In this document: piece after piece, positions 31,725 to 40,115 of the stretch | Position numbering within the stretch: position 1 is the first letter of the stretch | Layout: every line of letters begins with the position of its first letter | Source of the DNA: Acidobacteriota bacterium | Lineage (GTDB): Bacteria > Actinomycetota > Acidimicrobiia > Spongiisociales > UBA5794 | Length of the DNA stretch: 48,531 nt | Reading direction: 5' to 3' | NCBI GenBank assembly: GCA_022562055.1 | Contig: JADFQA010000024.1 | Coordinates: 1 to 48,531 of the forward strand | Program-made: the position numbers and the translations under genes | Notes under the pieces: generated by a model | What the model was told of the DNA's origin: nothing | What the model saw: the letters and a program-made list of their open reading frames with translations, nothing else | Databases searched by the model: none

Positions 31725-33140
31725 ATGAAGACACCTCCCCACGACCACGGTCGTGACATCTTTGTGAACCGCACGCTCAACTTCCGTTCGCTCGACGCCA
31801 TCGGGTACGACATGGATTACACGCTGGTCCACTACGACCCGGTGGTTTGGGAGGGGTTTGCGTTCCAGCACGCGGTCGACGCGTTGAGCGACAGCGGGTG
31901 GCCCGTCGAGGGGATGTCGTTCGATGCCGATGGCGTGATACGCGGGCTTGTGCTCGATCTCGAATTGGGCAACCTGTTGAAAGCAACTCGATTCGGCTAC
32001 GTGATCCGTGCTTCGCACGGTGGGTCACCGCTGACCTTTGATGAGGTGCGAGACGCCTATGTAGCAAGTCTGGTGAGCCTCTCGGATCGACGATTTGTTT
32101 TTCTCAACACGCTCTTCTCTCTTTCGGAGGCGAGCCTGTTTATGCAACTTGTCCACCGATACGACTCGGGACGTCTACCGCAGGTCAAGTCCTACGCAGC
32201 GCTGTATGGAGGTGTGCAGAACGCCCTCCGTTCCGCTCATCTAGACGGAAGTTTGAAGAAAGACATCCTCGGCGATCTCGAGAAGGCTGTGATCCTCGAC
32301 CCCGAAGTGCCGCTGGCATTGCTCGATCAGAAGTCTGCGGGAAAACGTCTTGTGATGATTACGAACTCTGAGTGGAGTTATGCAAGCAAGATAATGTCGT
32401 ATGCGTTCGACAGGTATTTGAAGAGCGACATGACCTGGCGCGATCTATTTGATGTCGTGATCGTGCAGGCCGACAAACCCGGGTTCTTTGATCGCAACAA
32501 CCGGTTTTATCGCGTGGTCGATGAGGATCAGGCAATGCTGCGACCCCACTCCGGTGATCTGGTTCCCGGTGAAGTGTATTTTGGCGGGAATGCGAGCCAC
32601 ATGGAGGCGAGCCTCGGTGTCGCAGGAGATCGGTTTCTCTATGTCGGTGACCACCTATACGGCGATGTGCAGTTCCCCAAGGCCGAGATGAGTTGGAGAA
32701 CAGCGCTCATCTTGCGGGAACTCGAAACCGAGGTCCATGCTCTTGATGACTTTTTGGACTCGCAAGCCGAACTCTCTGAGTTGATGCGCCAAAAGGAAAT
32801 CCTCAACGCCGCTATTGCACAGGCACGTCTTGGCGAACTTCGTTCCGAGTTTGGGTACGGCCCGCAGGCGGACGTAGATGACGGTGCGGTTGATCGTTTG
32901 CAACGCGAAGTCAATGATCTGGATCAGCGAATCGCGCCCATCGCGATAGCGTCTGGGAAACTTCGTAATCAGACCTGGGGGCCCCTCATGCGCGCCGGTA
33001 TTGACAAGAGCTTGTTCGCCCGGCAGGTCGAACGATATGCGGATGTGTACACGTCTCGAGTCTCGAATTTTGTCAACGCCACGCCGTTTGCGGTTCTCAA
33101 GGCGTCGAGGACAACAATGCCGCACGACATACGGGACTGA
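31725..33140 (+). CDS. HAD-superfamily 5'-nucleotidase (cytosolic purine nucleotidase type)
   Basis: A 471-residue cytoplasmic enzyme of the 5_nucleotid family. The HAD nucleophile motif is DAIGYDMDYTLVHYDP, with the DMDYT aspartates. Motif III is seen in GKRLVMITNSEWSYASKIM (motif II Thr/Asn) and LYVGDHLYGDVQFPKAEMSW (the acidic GDHxxGD motif). A C-terminal helical region (LDQRIAPIAIASGKLRNQ) follows. The family dephosphorylates IMP, GMP and related nucleotides. The length fits bacterial members. The start at ATG 31725 is 13 bases after the preceding stop; upstream codons belong to the other gene's frame region. Substrate specificity is inferred from family only. Confidence 0.9.
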   Translation: MKTPPHDHGRDIFVNRTLNFRSLDAIGYDMDYTLVHYDPVVWEGFAFQHAVDALSDSGWPVEGMSFDADGVIRGLVLDLELGNLLKATRFGYVIRASHGGSPLTFDEVRDAYVASLVSLSDRRFVFLNTLFSLSEASLFMQLVHRYDSGRLPQVKSYAALYGGVQNALRSAHLDGSLKKDILGDLEKAVILDPEVPLALLDQKSAGKRLVMITNSEWSYASKIMSYAFDRYLKSDMTWRDLFDVVIVQADKPGFFDRNNRFYRVVDEDQAMLRPHSGDLVPGEVYFGGNASHMEASLGVAGDRFLYVGDHLYGDVQFPKAEMSWRTALILRELETEVHALDDFLDSQAELSELMRQKEILNAAIAQARLGELRSEFGYGPQADVDDGAVDRLQREVNDLDQRIAPIAIASGKLRNQTWGPLMRAGIDKSLFARQVERYADVYTSRVSNFVNATPFAVLKASRTTMPHDIRD

Positions 33141-33183
33141 GAAGTCGGTTCACATTCGGGCGTCAGACGCGCAAACGGTGGCG

Positions 33184-34200
33184 CTACTCGTGGGCTCCTA
33201 CCGTCGAGATGGGATGGTTGGTGCCCTCTGACACGGTGATCAGACGGTCCCCTGAGTTGGCGAAGGTGATCGCTTCTCCTTGGATTTCGTCGGGCGACGC
33301 CGCTTTGCATGGTGTGGAGTTCAGCACCGGCCCCCAGTCAAGGTCAGTTCGTGGCCACATCCACACCGAGTTGTACCCGCGTAATACGAAGAGGTCACCG
33401 GTCGGTGAAATCGCGGCACTGGTCACCTCAAGATGATCCTCACCGAGTGCGAGGTCGGCGACCTTTTCGAGCATCACTTCGGCGCCGTCTACGAACGAGT
33501 CCGCGCTCGCTCGATAAACCGAGCCGGGGCCGTTCCGAGTTTTTGTTATGACAAACATATCGCCAGTGACAGGATCGACGGCGAGCGCCTCGGCGTCTGC
33601 TCGCTCATCGGGATACGTGAGCGTAATGAACTCGACTGGCGCTGTCTCGGTGTCAGACAGCGCCGGTATCGGGACGCGATAGATCGTGATTGAAATGCGG
33701 AACTGGAAGTTGTCTCCAATGTCACCAATGAAGATCGCCGGTTCACCGGCTGCCGTTGGTCCAATCGAGATGTCCTCCCAATCGGCTGCGCGAGCACCGA
33801 CCACTTCCCATGTCGCCAGCGTCTTGCCGGCGTCGTCAATGACATAGAGCCGCGCTGCGTCACCTGAATCGTTGTGGACGACGTACGCGTTTTCCTGCTG
33901 GGGGAGCGCGGCAATGCCGGACAATTCAAAGAGTTCTGGGGCGACCAAGGCTCCTGTTGCAGATACGTGTTCGAAGGCCACACATGGTGTGCCCGCAAAT
34001 GGTCTCACCTCGGGCATGACCGGCATCGTCGCGACCGGGGTGGTCTCACCGAGGGGAGCCGTCGGTGCGGTATCAACGGCTGGGGGCGCTCCAGATGAGC
34101 ATGCTGACATAAAGAGAGCTGCGCCAACAATGGCTGCAGCGGTCGACATCGTCCGGTGGCTTTTGAGTGACGTATTTCGGCGCTGCGCGCAGAACATCAT
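33184..34200 (-). CDS. secreted lipoprotein, probable beta-propeller
   Basis: A 338-residue protein starting at ATG 34200. A basic N-region and hydrophobic stretch lead to a lipobox (IVGAALFMSACSSG). The mature part has repeated propeller-like strands: LFELSGIAALPQQENAYVV, DAARLYVIDDAGKTLATWEV, AIFIGDIGDNFQFR, EALAVDPVTGDMFVITKT and VTSAAISPTGDLFVLRGYN. A nucleotide- or sugar-binding motif is not obvious. The reading frame stays open upstream for another 106 codons into the remnant M20 gene, so automated calls could wrongly fuse the two. Function unknown; it is probably anchored to the outer face of the membrane. Confidence 0.8.
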   Translation of the reverse strand: MMFCAQRRNTSLKSHRTMSTAAAIVGAALFMSACSSGAPPAVDTAPTAPLGETTPVATMPVMPEVRPFAGTPCVAFEHVSATGALVAPELFELSGIAALPQQENAYVVHNDSGDAARLYVIDDAGKTLATWEVVGARAADWEDISIGPTAAGEPAIFIGDIGDNFQFRISITIYRVPIPALSDTETAPVEFITLTYPDERADAEALAVDPVTGDMFVITKTRNGPGSVYRASADSFVDGAEVMLEKVADLALGEDHLEVTSAAISPTGDLFVLRGYNSVWMWPRTDLDWGPVLNSTPCKAASPDEIQGEAITFANSGDRLITVSEGTNHPISTVGAHE

Positions 34201-34210
34201 TCGTTCACGC

Positions 34211-34518
34211 CTAGCGTGCCATAAGGCGCAGGGCGATTGCCTCGGCGAGGATTGAACGTTGCAGATCTCCGAGGTCGACCGACTCGTTGGGTCCGTGATC
34301 TCTCCGAACACCGCCGGGTGTGCTCCGTCGATTTCGAGGAGCCGGACGTTCGCAAACCCGGCGGCTTCCAAACGTCGTGCCACGTCGGTTGCCGTAGCAC
34401 GCACGTGGGTTGCGTCGAACCCATCGGCGCTCACAGACGGAATACGGATGAGTTCCTCGAGATCGATCTGTAATCGAGGGAACAGGCTCGCCACCTTGGA
34501 GATTAGGTCTTCGTGCAT
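34211..34518 (-). pseudogene. M20-family metallopeptidase with the catalytic middle deleted
   Basis: ATG 34518 opens a typical M20 dipeptidase N-terminus (LEELIRIPSVSADGFDATHV, RLEAAGFANVRLLE, GAHPAVFGEI). Near 34293-34302 the reading jumps to another frame that gives HGPNESVDLGDLQRSILAEA and IALRLMAR before a stop at 34211-34213. That is the extreme C-terminus of the same family. About 350 codons with all metal ligands and the dimerisation domain are missing, and the junction is out of frame. This is a clean internal deletion rather than scattered decay. The remnant reads straight into the neighbouring lipoprotein gene. Confidence 0.85.
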
Positions 34519-34628
34519 GGCCGCAAGCGTAACAATGACCGAAGCCGACTAGGCGCTGCGAGGCGAATACCACTTTTTGTGGTGGTCGATGCGCTACCGT
34601 CGGTGTCGTATTCGAGGAGAGGACCACC

Positions 34629-34862
34629 ATGGGTTTCAGATCCTTTTGGCCGGGAAAGTGGTTCCGTCGCGGCGGCGGACACATCGACATAGGATCGATG
34701 GAGGTCGGCAAGATCCCGATCTCGTCGTTCGAGTCCGATGTCGATGACGTTGGAGAATCTCGGTACCAGAAGCATTCCGGTTTGGCGCAGCGCATCGCGG
34801 ATGCACAGAACGTCGACGAGATGTCCATAGACGCGGCGGACGATTCCAACGAGCAGGCCTAA
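34629..34862 (+). CDS. small hypothetical protein
   Basis: A 77-residue protein with a good ribosome binding site (GAGGAGAGGA, about 34613-34622) before ATG 34629. It starts with an aromatic, basic segment (GFRSFWPGKWFRRGGGH) and continues with an acidic, helical second half (SRYQKHSGLAQRIADAQNV, then DEMSIDAADDSN). There is no signal peptide or membrane helix. I do not recognise it. The downstream 259 bases to 35121 show no further gene. Confidence 0.55.
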   Translation: MGFRSFWPGKWFRRGGGHIDIGSMEVGKIPISSFESDVDDVGESRYQKHSGLAQRIADAQNVDEMSIDAADDSNEQA

Positions 34863-35121
34863 GCCGAACTGCACGCTGCTTTCTACGGGTGCGCTGGGCG
34901 TGTCGTGCCGCCGTAGACCGCGGCTGGCATTGATGAAGCACGCCGAGACGCGGCCGACAGTGTGTGCGGCTTGTTCATTGGGCACGGGACACCGTTACGC
35001 GCGAGTTTCGCGAACTACTACTTAAGGGTGACACGGGAATGGCAGAAATCGACGCTGGGAATGGATTAGTGGCCATCGCCGCGGATGGACACGATCATAT
35101 ATGTGTCGATAGGAGAACCCT

Positions 35122-35578
35122 ATGCGTATTGGAGCGAACGCGCTCTCAAGTCCATCGAGAGCGTCTATGAGCCGCATGGCGACGGTGCTTTTGGCTGTAC
35201 CTTGGTTGGCTTACTTACATTGAGCGGTTCGCGGGCTGCTTTTTCGGATACCACAAGCAACACGAACAACAGCCTTGGCACCGGCACTGTCACCCTGACC
35301 GGCGATGACACCGGCCTTGCAATGTTCGCGGTGACCGACATGGCGCCACGTTTGGCGATTGTTCGACTTTTGTAGGTTTGAGCATCGTGTCCGGTGGGAC
35401 GGTTGCTGACTTTGGTGCAGGCAACTTCGACTACGCCAACAGTGTGGCCACATCATGGACGCCGGCCGCCGCTGGGGAAACTCGCGCCTTCCGTATCACC
35501 GTGACCTTGCAGGATGACAATGCTGCACAGGGTCTTGTTGGTCAACCAACGTTCACCTAGGAAATCCAGAGCAACTAG
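35122..35578 (+). pseudogene. TasA/camelysin-like SipW-dependent secreted protein, decayed
   Basis: An AGGAG (35111-35115) precedes ATG 35122. The signal peptide (SRMATVLLA) shifts frame near 35197-35202 to LVGLLTLSGSRAAFSDTTSN, the hallmark of camelysin/TasA proteins cleaved by SipW-type signal peptidases. LGTGTVTLTGDDTG and MFAVTDMAP follow, then another shift to GGTVADFGAGNFDY, TSWTPAAAGETRAFRITVTL and QPTFT. A TAG (35558-35560) stands where homologues have Trp, with EIQSN after it. Homologues form surface fibres or biofilm matrix components. Two frame changes, a short lost segment and a stop codon make this a pseudogene. Confidence 0.82.
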
Positions 35579-35766
35579 CTCTACCCCTGTGGACGGGTTC
35601 AAACCGAATATTTGGTTGCTGTAGGGTCGGAGAATTGGGCGAATCGGTCCGTGGTGTGGTCGAGAATCACTGACGCCCTGAGGGCTGGTTGGGTGCGGTC
35701 CCGCACCGGTTCTGCCGGGGCGATCTGGTGCCAGGTACACGACTTCGCCACCGTCGTTCTCGCGAA

Positions 35767-36717
35767 TCACAACGCGACCGTTGTGCCGATGCCTTGTGCC
35801 TTGGCCGCCCTATAGATCTCATCCGCAATGGCGATGTCTTGAGCGGCGTGGCCCATAGACTTGAAGATAGTGCGCCGGTGCCCGGCGAGCCTTGCTTCAC
35901 CGGCGATGAGCGCTCCAAGTTCGATGAGAACATCTGGGCCGATCACTTTTTGGTCGAGCGCATCGTTGATTTCACCCGATTCCGCAATAGCGCTTGCGCG
36001 GTGCTCGACTACAACGTCGGCGTCCGCAAAGCAGTCGGCGGGTAGCTCACGCATCTCCAGGCTGTACGACCCAATTGCCGAGATATGGACGGGCGATTTC
36101 AACATGGCCGTCGCGAAGAGCGGCTCGGTCGAAGGTGTTGCAGTGATCACGATATCGGCGCCGTCGAGCGCTTTCCTTGCATCGACGAACGCCGCAGACG
36201 ATGTCGCCTGCTGCGCAGCGAGCCGCTGCGCCGACGATCCACCTTTTGATACCACACGGATCTCTTCGATCGGTCTCACCGCTTGGGCGCCGTCTATCAG
36301 AGCCTGTGCCTGGCCGCCCGCACCGAAGATGGTGAGCACCGCCGCGTCAGGTGGGGCGAGTAAGTCGGTGGCCAGCCCAGCGGTCGCCCCCGTGCGCAGC
36401 GCCGTCATATAGATCGCATCCATTACTGCTACCGGGACACCGGTCTCGTGATCGACAAGAACGTACACACCATTGATAACTGGTAGGCGATTCTTGGGGT
36501 TGTCGCCGAACACGGACACAATCTTGATGCCCACAGAGTCCATTGAGGCTGCCGGCATGAAGAGCGAAACCCCGGCCGGTTGGCTGATCGGGCTGCGTAG
36601 CGGGGCGTCGATCTCTCCGCGAAACAGCGCCTCCATACCGCGTCGCATTGCGGCTATGGCACGCGGCATCGTCGTGACGGCTCGTACGTCGGCGGCGCTA
36701 AGCATCAGAATTTCCAC
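35767..36717 (-). CDS. ornithine cyclodeaminase / mu-crystallin family reductase
   Basis: A 316-residue protein of the OCD/mu-crystallin family. Family segments are LSAADVRAVTTMPRAIAAMR, LFMPAASMDSVGIKIVSVF, GVYVLVDHETGVPVAVMDA, YMTALRTGATAGLATDLLA and the NAD-binding loop LTIFGAGGQAQALIDGA. HISAIGSYSLEMRELPADCF is the conserved active-site region. Members deaminate ornithine to proline or reduce cyclic imines and keto acids with NAD(P)H. The exact substrate cannot be told; the conserved Lys of the active site appears as the KIVSVF segment. The 188 bases downstream (35579-35766) contain no recognised gene. Confidence 0.9.
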   Translation of the reverse strand: MEILMLSAADVRAVTTMPRAIAAMRRGMEALFRGEIDAPLRSPISQPAGVSLFMPAASMDSVGIKIVSVFGDNPKNRLPVINGVYVLVDHETGVPVAVMDAIYMTALRTGATAGLATDLLAPPDAAVLTIFGAGGQAQALIDGAQAVRPIEEIRVVSKGGSSAQRLAAQQATSSAAFVDARKALDGADIVITATPSTEPLFATAMLKSPVHISAIGSYSLEMRELPADCFADADVVVEHRASAIAESGEINDALDQKVIGPDVLIELGALIAGEARLAGHRRTIFKSMGHAAQDIAIADEIYRAAKAQGIGTTVAL

Positions 36718-36779
36718 GGGCCCATCCTACGAACTGTGTGCGGTCGGCGTGTATAGAGCAGGAAAGATCGAGAAATGCG

Positions 36780-36818
36780 TTCTCAGGTGCTTCTCAGGTT
36801 GGGTTCACAGTCTTCACA
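36780..36818 (+). promoter_or_regulatory. tandem direct repeats, possible OmpR-family response regulator site
   Basis: TTCTCAGGT occurs at 36780-36788 and 36791-36799, 11 bases apart. TTCACA occurs at 36804-36809 and 36813-36818, 9 bases apart. Head-to-tail repeats with about one helical turn spacing are how OmpR/PhoB-type regulators bind. They lie 60-98 bases upstream of the secreted EF-hand-like gene and 63 bases from the divergent cyclodeaminase start. Confidence 0.5.
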
Positions 36819-36877
36819 CAACCGTTACGCATAGTGATGCCATACACACAACGCATCAGGCAATGAAGGAGAAACCA

Positions 36878-37411
36878 ATGCGTAAGAAACTTGCATCAGT
36901 AGCCGCTGCGGCCGCGGTCGCGATGACTGGCGTCACATACGTTGTCACAACCTCGGGAGCGGCGATCGCTCAGGAGGACACGACCATCGTTGCTGAGGAC
37001 GGTCAGGAGAAACCACCGAGACGTGGCCAGGTGCTCGAAGGTGTCCTTGGCAGTCTTGTCGATGACGGCACTATCACCCAGGATCAGTCGGATGCCATCA
37101 CTTCCGCGGTGGCTGCCAAGGTCGACGAGATTCGCGAGCAGTTCCCAGACGGCGGGCGGCGCCATCGTGGACCTCGTGGCAACAGTGTCATCCGTGACAT
37201 GCTTGAGGACGGCGTGATCGACGCCGACGAACTCGCCAGTCTTGGCGCTGATCATCCGTTCAACGATCCTGATGGCCTAGCAGCCCCGTATCTCGACGAC
37301 GGTCAACTGGACCTAGACGAGTTGAAGGCGATGCACGAAGAGCGTCGCGCTAACCGTCCTGACCATCGGATCCGGCCACCAGCCTCGAACACATCGGGTG
37401 AAAGCGCGTAA
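36878..37411 (+). CDS. secreted protein with EF-hand/dockerin-like acidic loops
   Basis: A 177-residue exported protein with a strong GAAGGAGA ribosome binding site. A signal peptide (MRKKLASVAAAAAVAMTGV onward) ends around Ala-Gln-Glu. The mature part has three similar acidic loop-helix units: GSLVDDGTITQDQSDAI, DMLEDGVIDADELASL and PYLDDGQLDLDELKAM. Each has the D-x-D/G-x-hydrophobic-x-x-(D/E)-(E/Q) spacing of calcium-binding EF-hand or dockerin loops, though with fewer ligands than canonical ones. The C-terminus is basic and Pro-rich (RRANRPDHRIRPP). Calcium binding is inferred. Direct repeats upstream suggest control by a two-component regulator. Confidence 0.75.
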   Translation: MRKKLASVAAAAAVAMTGVTYVVTTSGAAIAQEDTTIVAEDGQEKPPRRGQVLEGVLGSLVDDGTITQDQSDAITSAVAAKVDEIREQFPDGGRRHRGPRGNSVIRDMLEDGVIDADELASLGADHPFNDPDGLAAPYLDDGQLDLDELKAMHEERRANRPDHRIRPPASNTSGESA

Positions 37412-37487
37412 CGACTCACTCCATCAACCTTTGACGTCGCGAAGTGGTCGTGCCAAAACCATGTCATGCAGAAGTTAGCAGCGCGTT

Positions 37488-40115
37488 TCAGATGGTGACG
37501 GTGCGGGCGTTGCCGACGTTGGCGTACCGGTCGGGGACGCAGGTCAGGATGATGATCTGACAGTTGTTCGCCGCGCTTGAGATCGCTGCACCCATCCGGG
37601 TGAGACGATCGGGGTCGGTCCAGCCGAGAGCATCGTCAAAGATCACCGGTGCGCCCCCTTCGCTGGATACGAGCATTGCACATGCAAGCCGTGCCAGGAG
37701 TCCGAGCTGTTCTTGGGCGCCTGTACTGAGCTGATCAAAGTCGAGTGTCGTGTGAGCAAGCGTGCGGGTGGTGATCGAGAGGTCATCGCCGAGGGCGACT
37801 TCGAATCCGGAACCGTAGACAATTCTCCCGAGGTTTTCTATCTGCTCGCGGAACGGTTGCGCGTATCGGTCCCTCGCTTTTTGCCGGTGTGCTTTGAAGA
37901 CGGAGTGGAGTAGCTGAGCAGCCGCGGCCCGCATGCTGACACGTTCAAGATGTGCTCTGGCTTCCTCCAGCGAGGTTGTTGCTTCGTCGAGATCTCGTGC
38001 CGGTCCTCGCTCGGTGTCGTGCGTGAGACGTATCTGAAGCTCGGTGCGGCGTTCGGCGTTTTTCTGGAGGTTGTCAGCGTGGCGTTCTTGAGCTGCTTTC
38101 GCGTTTGACAGCAGTGCGTCAAGGCTGTCGGGGTCCGCCTTGTCGAGTTCGTTCTGGGCCGCGCCGTAGGCGGTTTTCGCTGTCTCGGCTGCTACTGAGG
38201 CGGAGTTCTCTTCTTTAGCCAGCACGGCGTCGCTTTCGGTTTCGCGGGCTTCCTCCAGTGTCTGGCCGGCAGAGTCGGCTGTGCTCTTCGCGATGCTGAG
38301 GTTTCCGGCAAGACCAGCGTCCTCGATGTCTAGTTGGCTCGCCTTCGTGGCAGCCTTTTCGGCCACTCGCTCGGTGGTGTCCAACGCTGCTTTTGCGTCG
38401 TCGAGTAGCTGTGCAGCGGTGTGTCCGAGGGCCTGCGCAGCGGTGTGGTCCGTGGGGATTGGGCTCGTCGCCACGCGATCCAGGATATGTTTCTTTGTGC
38501 GTTCCACGAGGTTGACAATCTTTGCGGAGAGCGCCTCGGGTTGCAGGTCCCTGAGGTCTCGGTCCAGCGTTGTGGCGGCGTCATCCAAACTTCGCAGCGC
38601 AGCGGCCCGGGCGTCGAACTGCTTACGCGCCTCCGCAAAGTCAGCGACATGAGCTTGCGCGCATAGAGCTTGGTAGAGCTGGCTGGCCTCTTCCAGTCTC
38701 TCGACGGTAGCGGTGCCTTCGCCCCCGGCCCGAACCGAAACCGAGATAACGCCGGCTACGACAATCCGGGTGAGTTCTTGGGGTGTCGGCGTGTGATCCG
38801 TGTCGTGGTTGAGGTCGAGGTCGGTGTCGTTGATTGTGACCTTCAGGTCTTGCAGGGCGGTGACCACAACCTCTGGCAGGGCCTGACCAGCCGCTGCTCG
38901 CGCCTTTGTGAGACCTAAGTGAGCTTCTTCGATTGCAGACAGGTGCTCTTCGTCGACCGTGAAGGACTCGAGGGCCTTTTCCGCCTCTTGCTGTTGTTGC
39001 AGCGCCTGGTTGATCCGCTCCATACGCTCGGTCATCTGCTCGATCTCGATCAGTTGTCTGAGGTACTCGGTGTCTTCCCGCGCCTGGTCGAACGATGCTT
39101 GTGCCTGTGCCCAATGTGTCCGGGTGACCGCAAGTGCAGCCTTGGTGCTCGCTGCCTCTTCAATGATGATCTTTCGTGTCGGGCCTGCTTGCTCGATTTC
39201 GTTGTTTACCCGATCGAAGATATCAGCAGCTGTCTGGTGGGCTGTGATGAGATCGTCGCGGCGTTGATGACTTTTCTGGGCTGCTGCATGAACCAGGTCT
39301 AGGCGTTCCAGGTCGGTCTTGCAACGTTCGGCTGCACGCCGCAACGTCGCTGTGTCGTCGACTTGTTTTGTCAATGCTGTCAGCTCGGCTGCGGCCTTCA
39401 CGCCGGCTGCTTCGAGGGTCTTTGCCGTTTCGTCGAGACGTTGGATGTCGCGAGCAGTGTCATCAAGGTCGCGGAGATGCGCTTTGGCTTCGTCAGACTT
39501 CTTCTGGGCTGATTCGAGGTCGTCCTCGGCCTGACTCAGATTGTTCTTCGGTTTCCCACCCGGAGTCCAATACTCACCAAATTCGGTTTCGATCCGATCC
39601 CATAGGACGTCTTCGCTATCACCTGCAACGTCGCCTCCCGCCGCTGCGTCGAGCGCTCTACCAAGTGCCGACACTTCGAACGTTGCTTGAGCGAGGCCTT
39701 CTCCCTGGACAAGGCGCAGGGTCTTCCACAGTGCGAGGTCGACAGCTTCATCGAGAATCTCAGAAACGCGATCGTGAGCCTCGCGACCGCTGAGTTGCTC
39801 TCGTTGCGGTTTTGTTACCACAAGGAGGGTCTCGGGTTTGCGTGCCCACCGTTTGGAATAGGTGAATTCATAGGTGCCGGCGACTATCTCGACTTCAACC
39901 CAGGGGCCGACGTCCTTGCCAACAGGGACCACTTGCTTCACCCTGCGGTGGTTCGAGGAATCTTGCAGGTCGAGGATGAGGTCGACGGCGTCCATGAGAG
40001 AGGTCTTGCCTGACTCGTTCGGCCCTTCGACGATCGTGATTCCCTCGTCGGGAAACGTCACCTCGGCCTCCGCAATGCCGGCGTAGTTACGCACCTTGAT
40101 GCGACGAATCCTCAT
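37488..40115 (-). CDS. SbcC/YhaN-like SMC-type ATPase, no zinc hook
   Basis: An 875-residue ATPase. The N-terminal ABC head has KVRNYAGIAEAEVTF and Walker A GPNESGKTSLMDAVDLIL. Two long coiled-coil arms (about 190-410 and 500-740) flank a middle beta segment (TRIVVAGVISVSVRAGGEG). The C-terminal head has signature FDQLSTGAQEQLGLLARL, Walker B PVIFDDALGWTD and the H-loop region QIIILTCVPDRYAN. No CxxC hook is seen in the coils, so dimerisation differs from Rad50/SbcC and resembles YhaN-type proteins. With its partner nuclease it probably processes DNA ends. Its ATG overlaps the partner's stop (ATGA), so the two are translated together. Confidence 0.9.
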   Translation of the reverse strand: MRIRRIKVRNYAGIAEAEVTFPDEGITIVEGPNESGKTSLMDAVDLILDLQDSSNHRRVKQVVPVGKDVGPWVEVEIVAGTYEFTYSKRWARKPETLLVVTKPQREQLSGREAHDRVSEILDEAVDLALWKTLRLVQGEGLAQATFEVSALGRALDAAAGGDVAGDSEDVLWDRIETEFGEYWTPGGKPKNNLSQAEDDLESAQKKSDEAKAHLRDLDDTARDIQRLDETAKTLEAAGVKAAAELTALTKQVDDTATLRRAAERCKTDLERLDLVHAAAQKSHQRRDDLITAHQTAADIFDRVNNEIEQAGPTRKIIIEEAASTKAALAVTRTHWAQAQASFDQAREDTEYLRQLIEIEQMTERMERINQALQQQQEAEKALESFTVDEEHLSAIEEAHLGLTKARAAAGQALPEVVVTALQDLKVTINDTDLDLNHDTDHTPTPQELTRIVVAGVISVSVRAGGEGTATVERLEEASQLYQALCAQAHVADFAEARKQFDARAAALRSLDDAATTLDRDLRDLQPEALSAKIVNLVERTKKHILDRVATSPIPTDHTAAQALGHTAAQLLDDAKAALDTTERVAEKAATKASQLDIEDAGLAGNLSIAKSTADSAGQTLEEARETESDAVLAKEENSASVAAETAKTAYGAAQNELDKADPDSLDALLSNAKAAQERHADNLQKNAERRTELQIRLTHDTERGPARDLDEATTSLEEARAHLERVSMRAAAAQLLHSVFKAHRQKARDRYAQPFREQIENLGRIVYGSGFEVALGDDLSITTRTLAHTTLDFDQLSTGAQEQLGLLARLACAMLVSSEGGAPVIFDDALGWTDPDRLTRMGAAISSAANNCQIIILTCVPDRYANVGNARTVTI

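Noticed and set aside
33184-34518. A single 444-residue protein combining an M20 start and a lipoprotein
   Set aside because: The lipoprotein has its own start, signal and lipobox, and the M20 part continues to its C-terminus in another frame, so the long frame is accidental.
35590-35640. Possible tRNA suggested by a GGGTTCAAACC T-arm-like string
   Set aside because: No acceptor, anticodon or D-arm pairing could be built around it.
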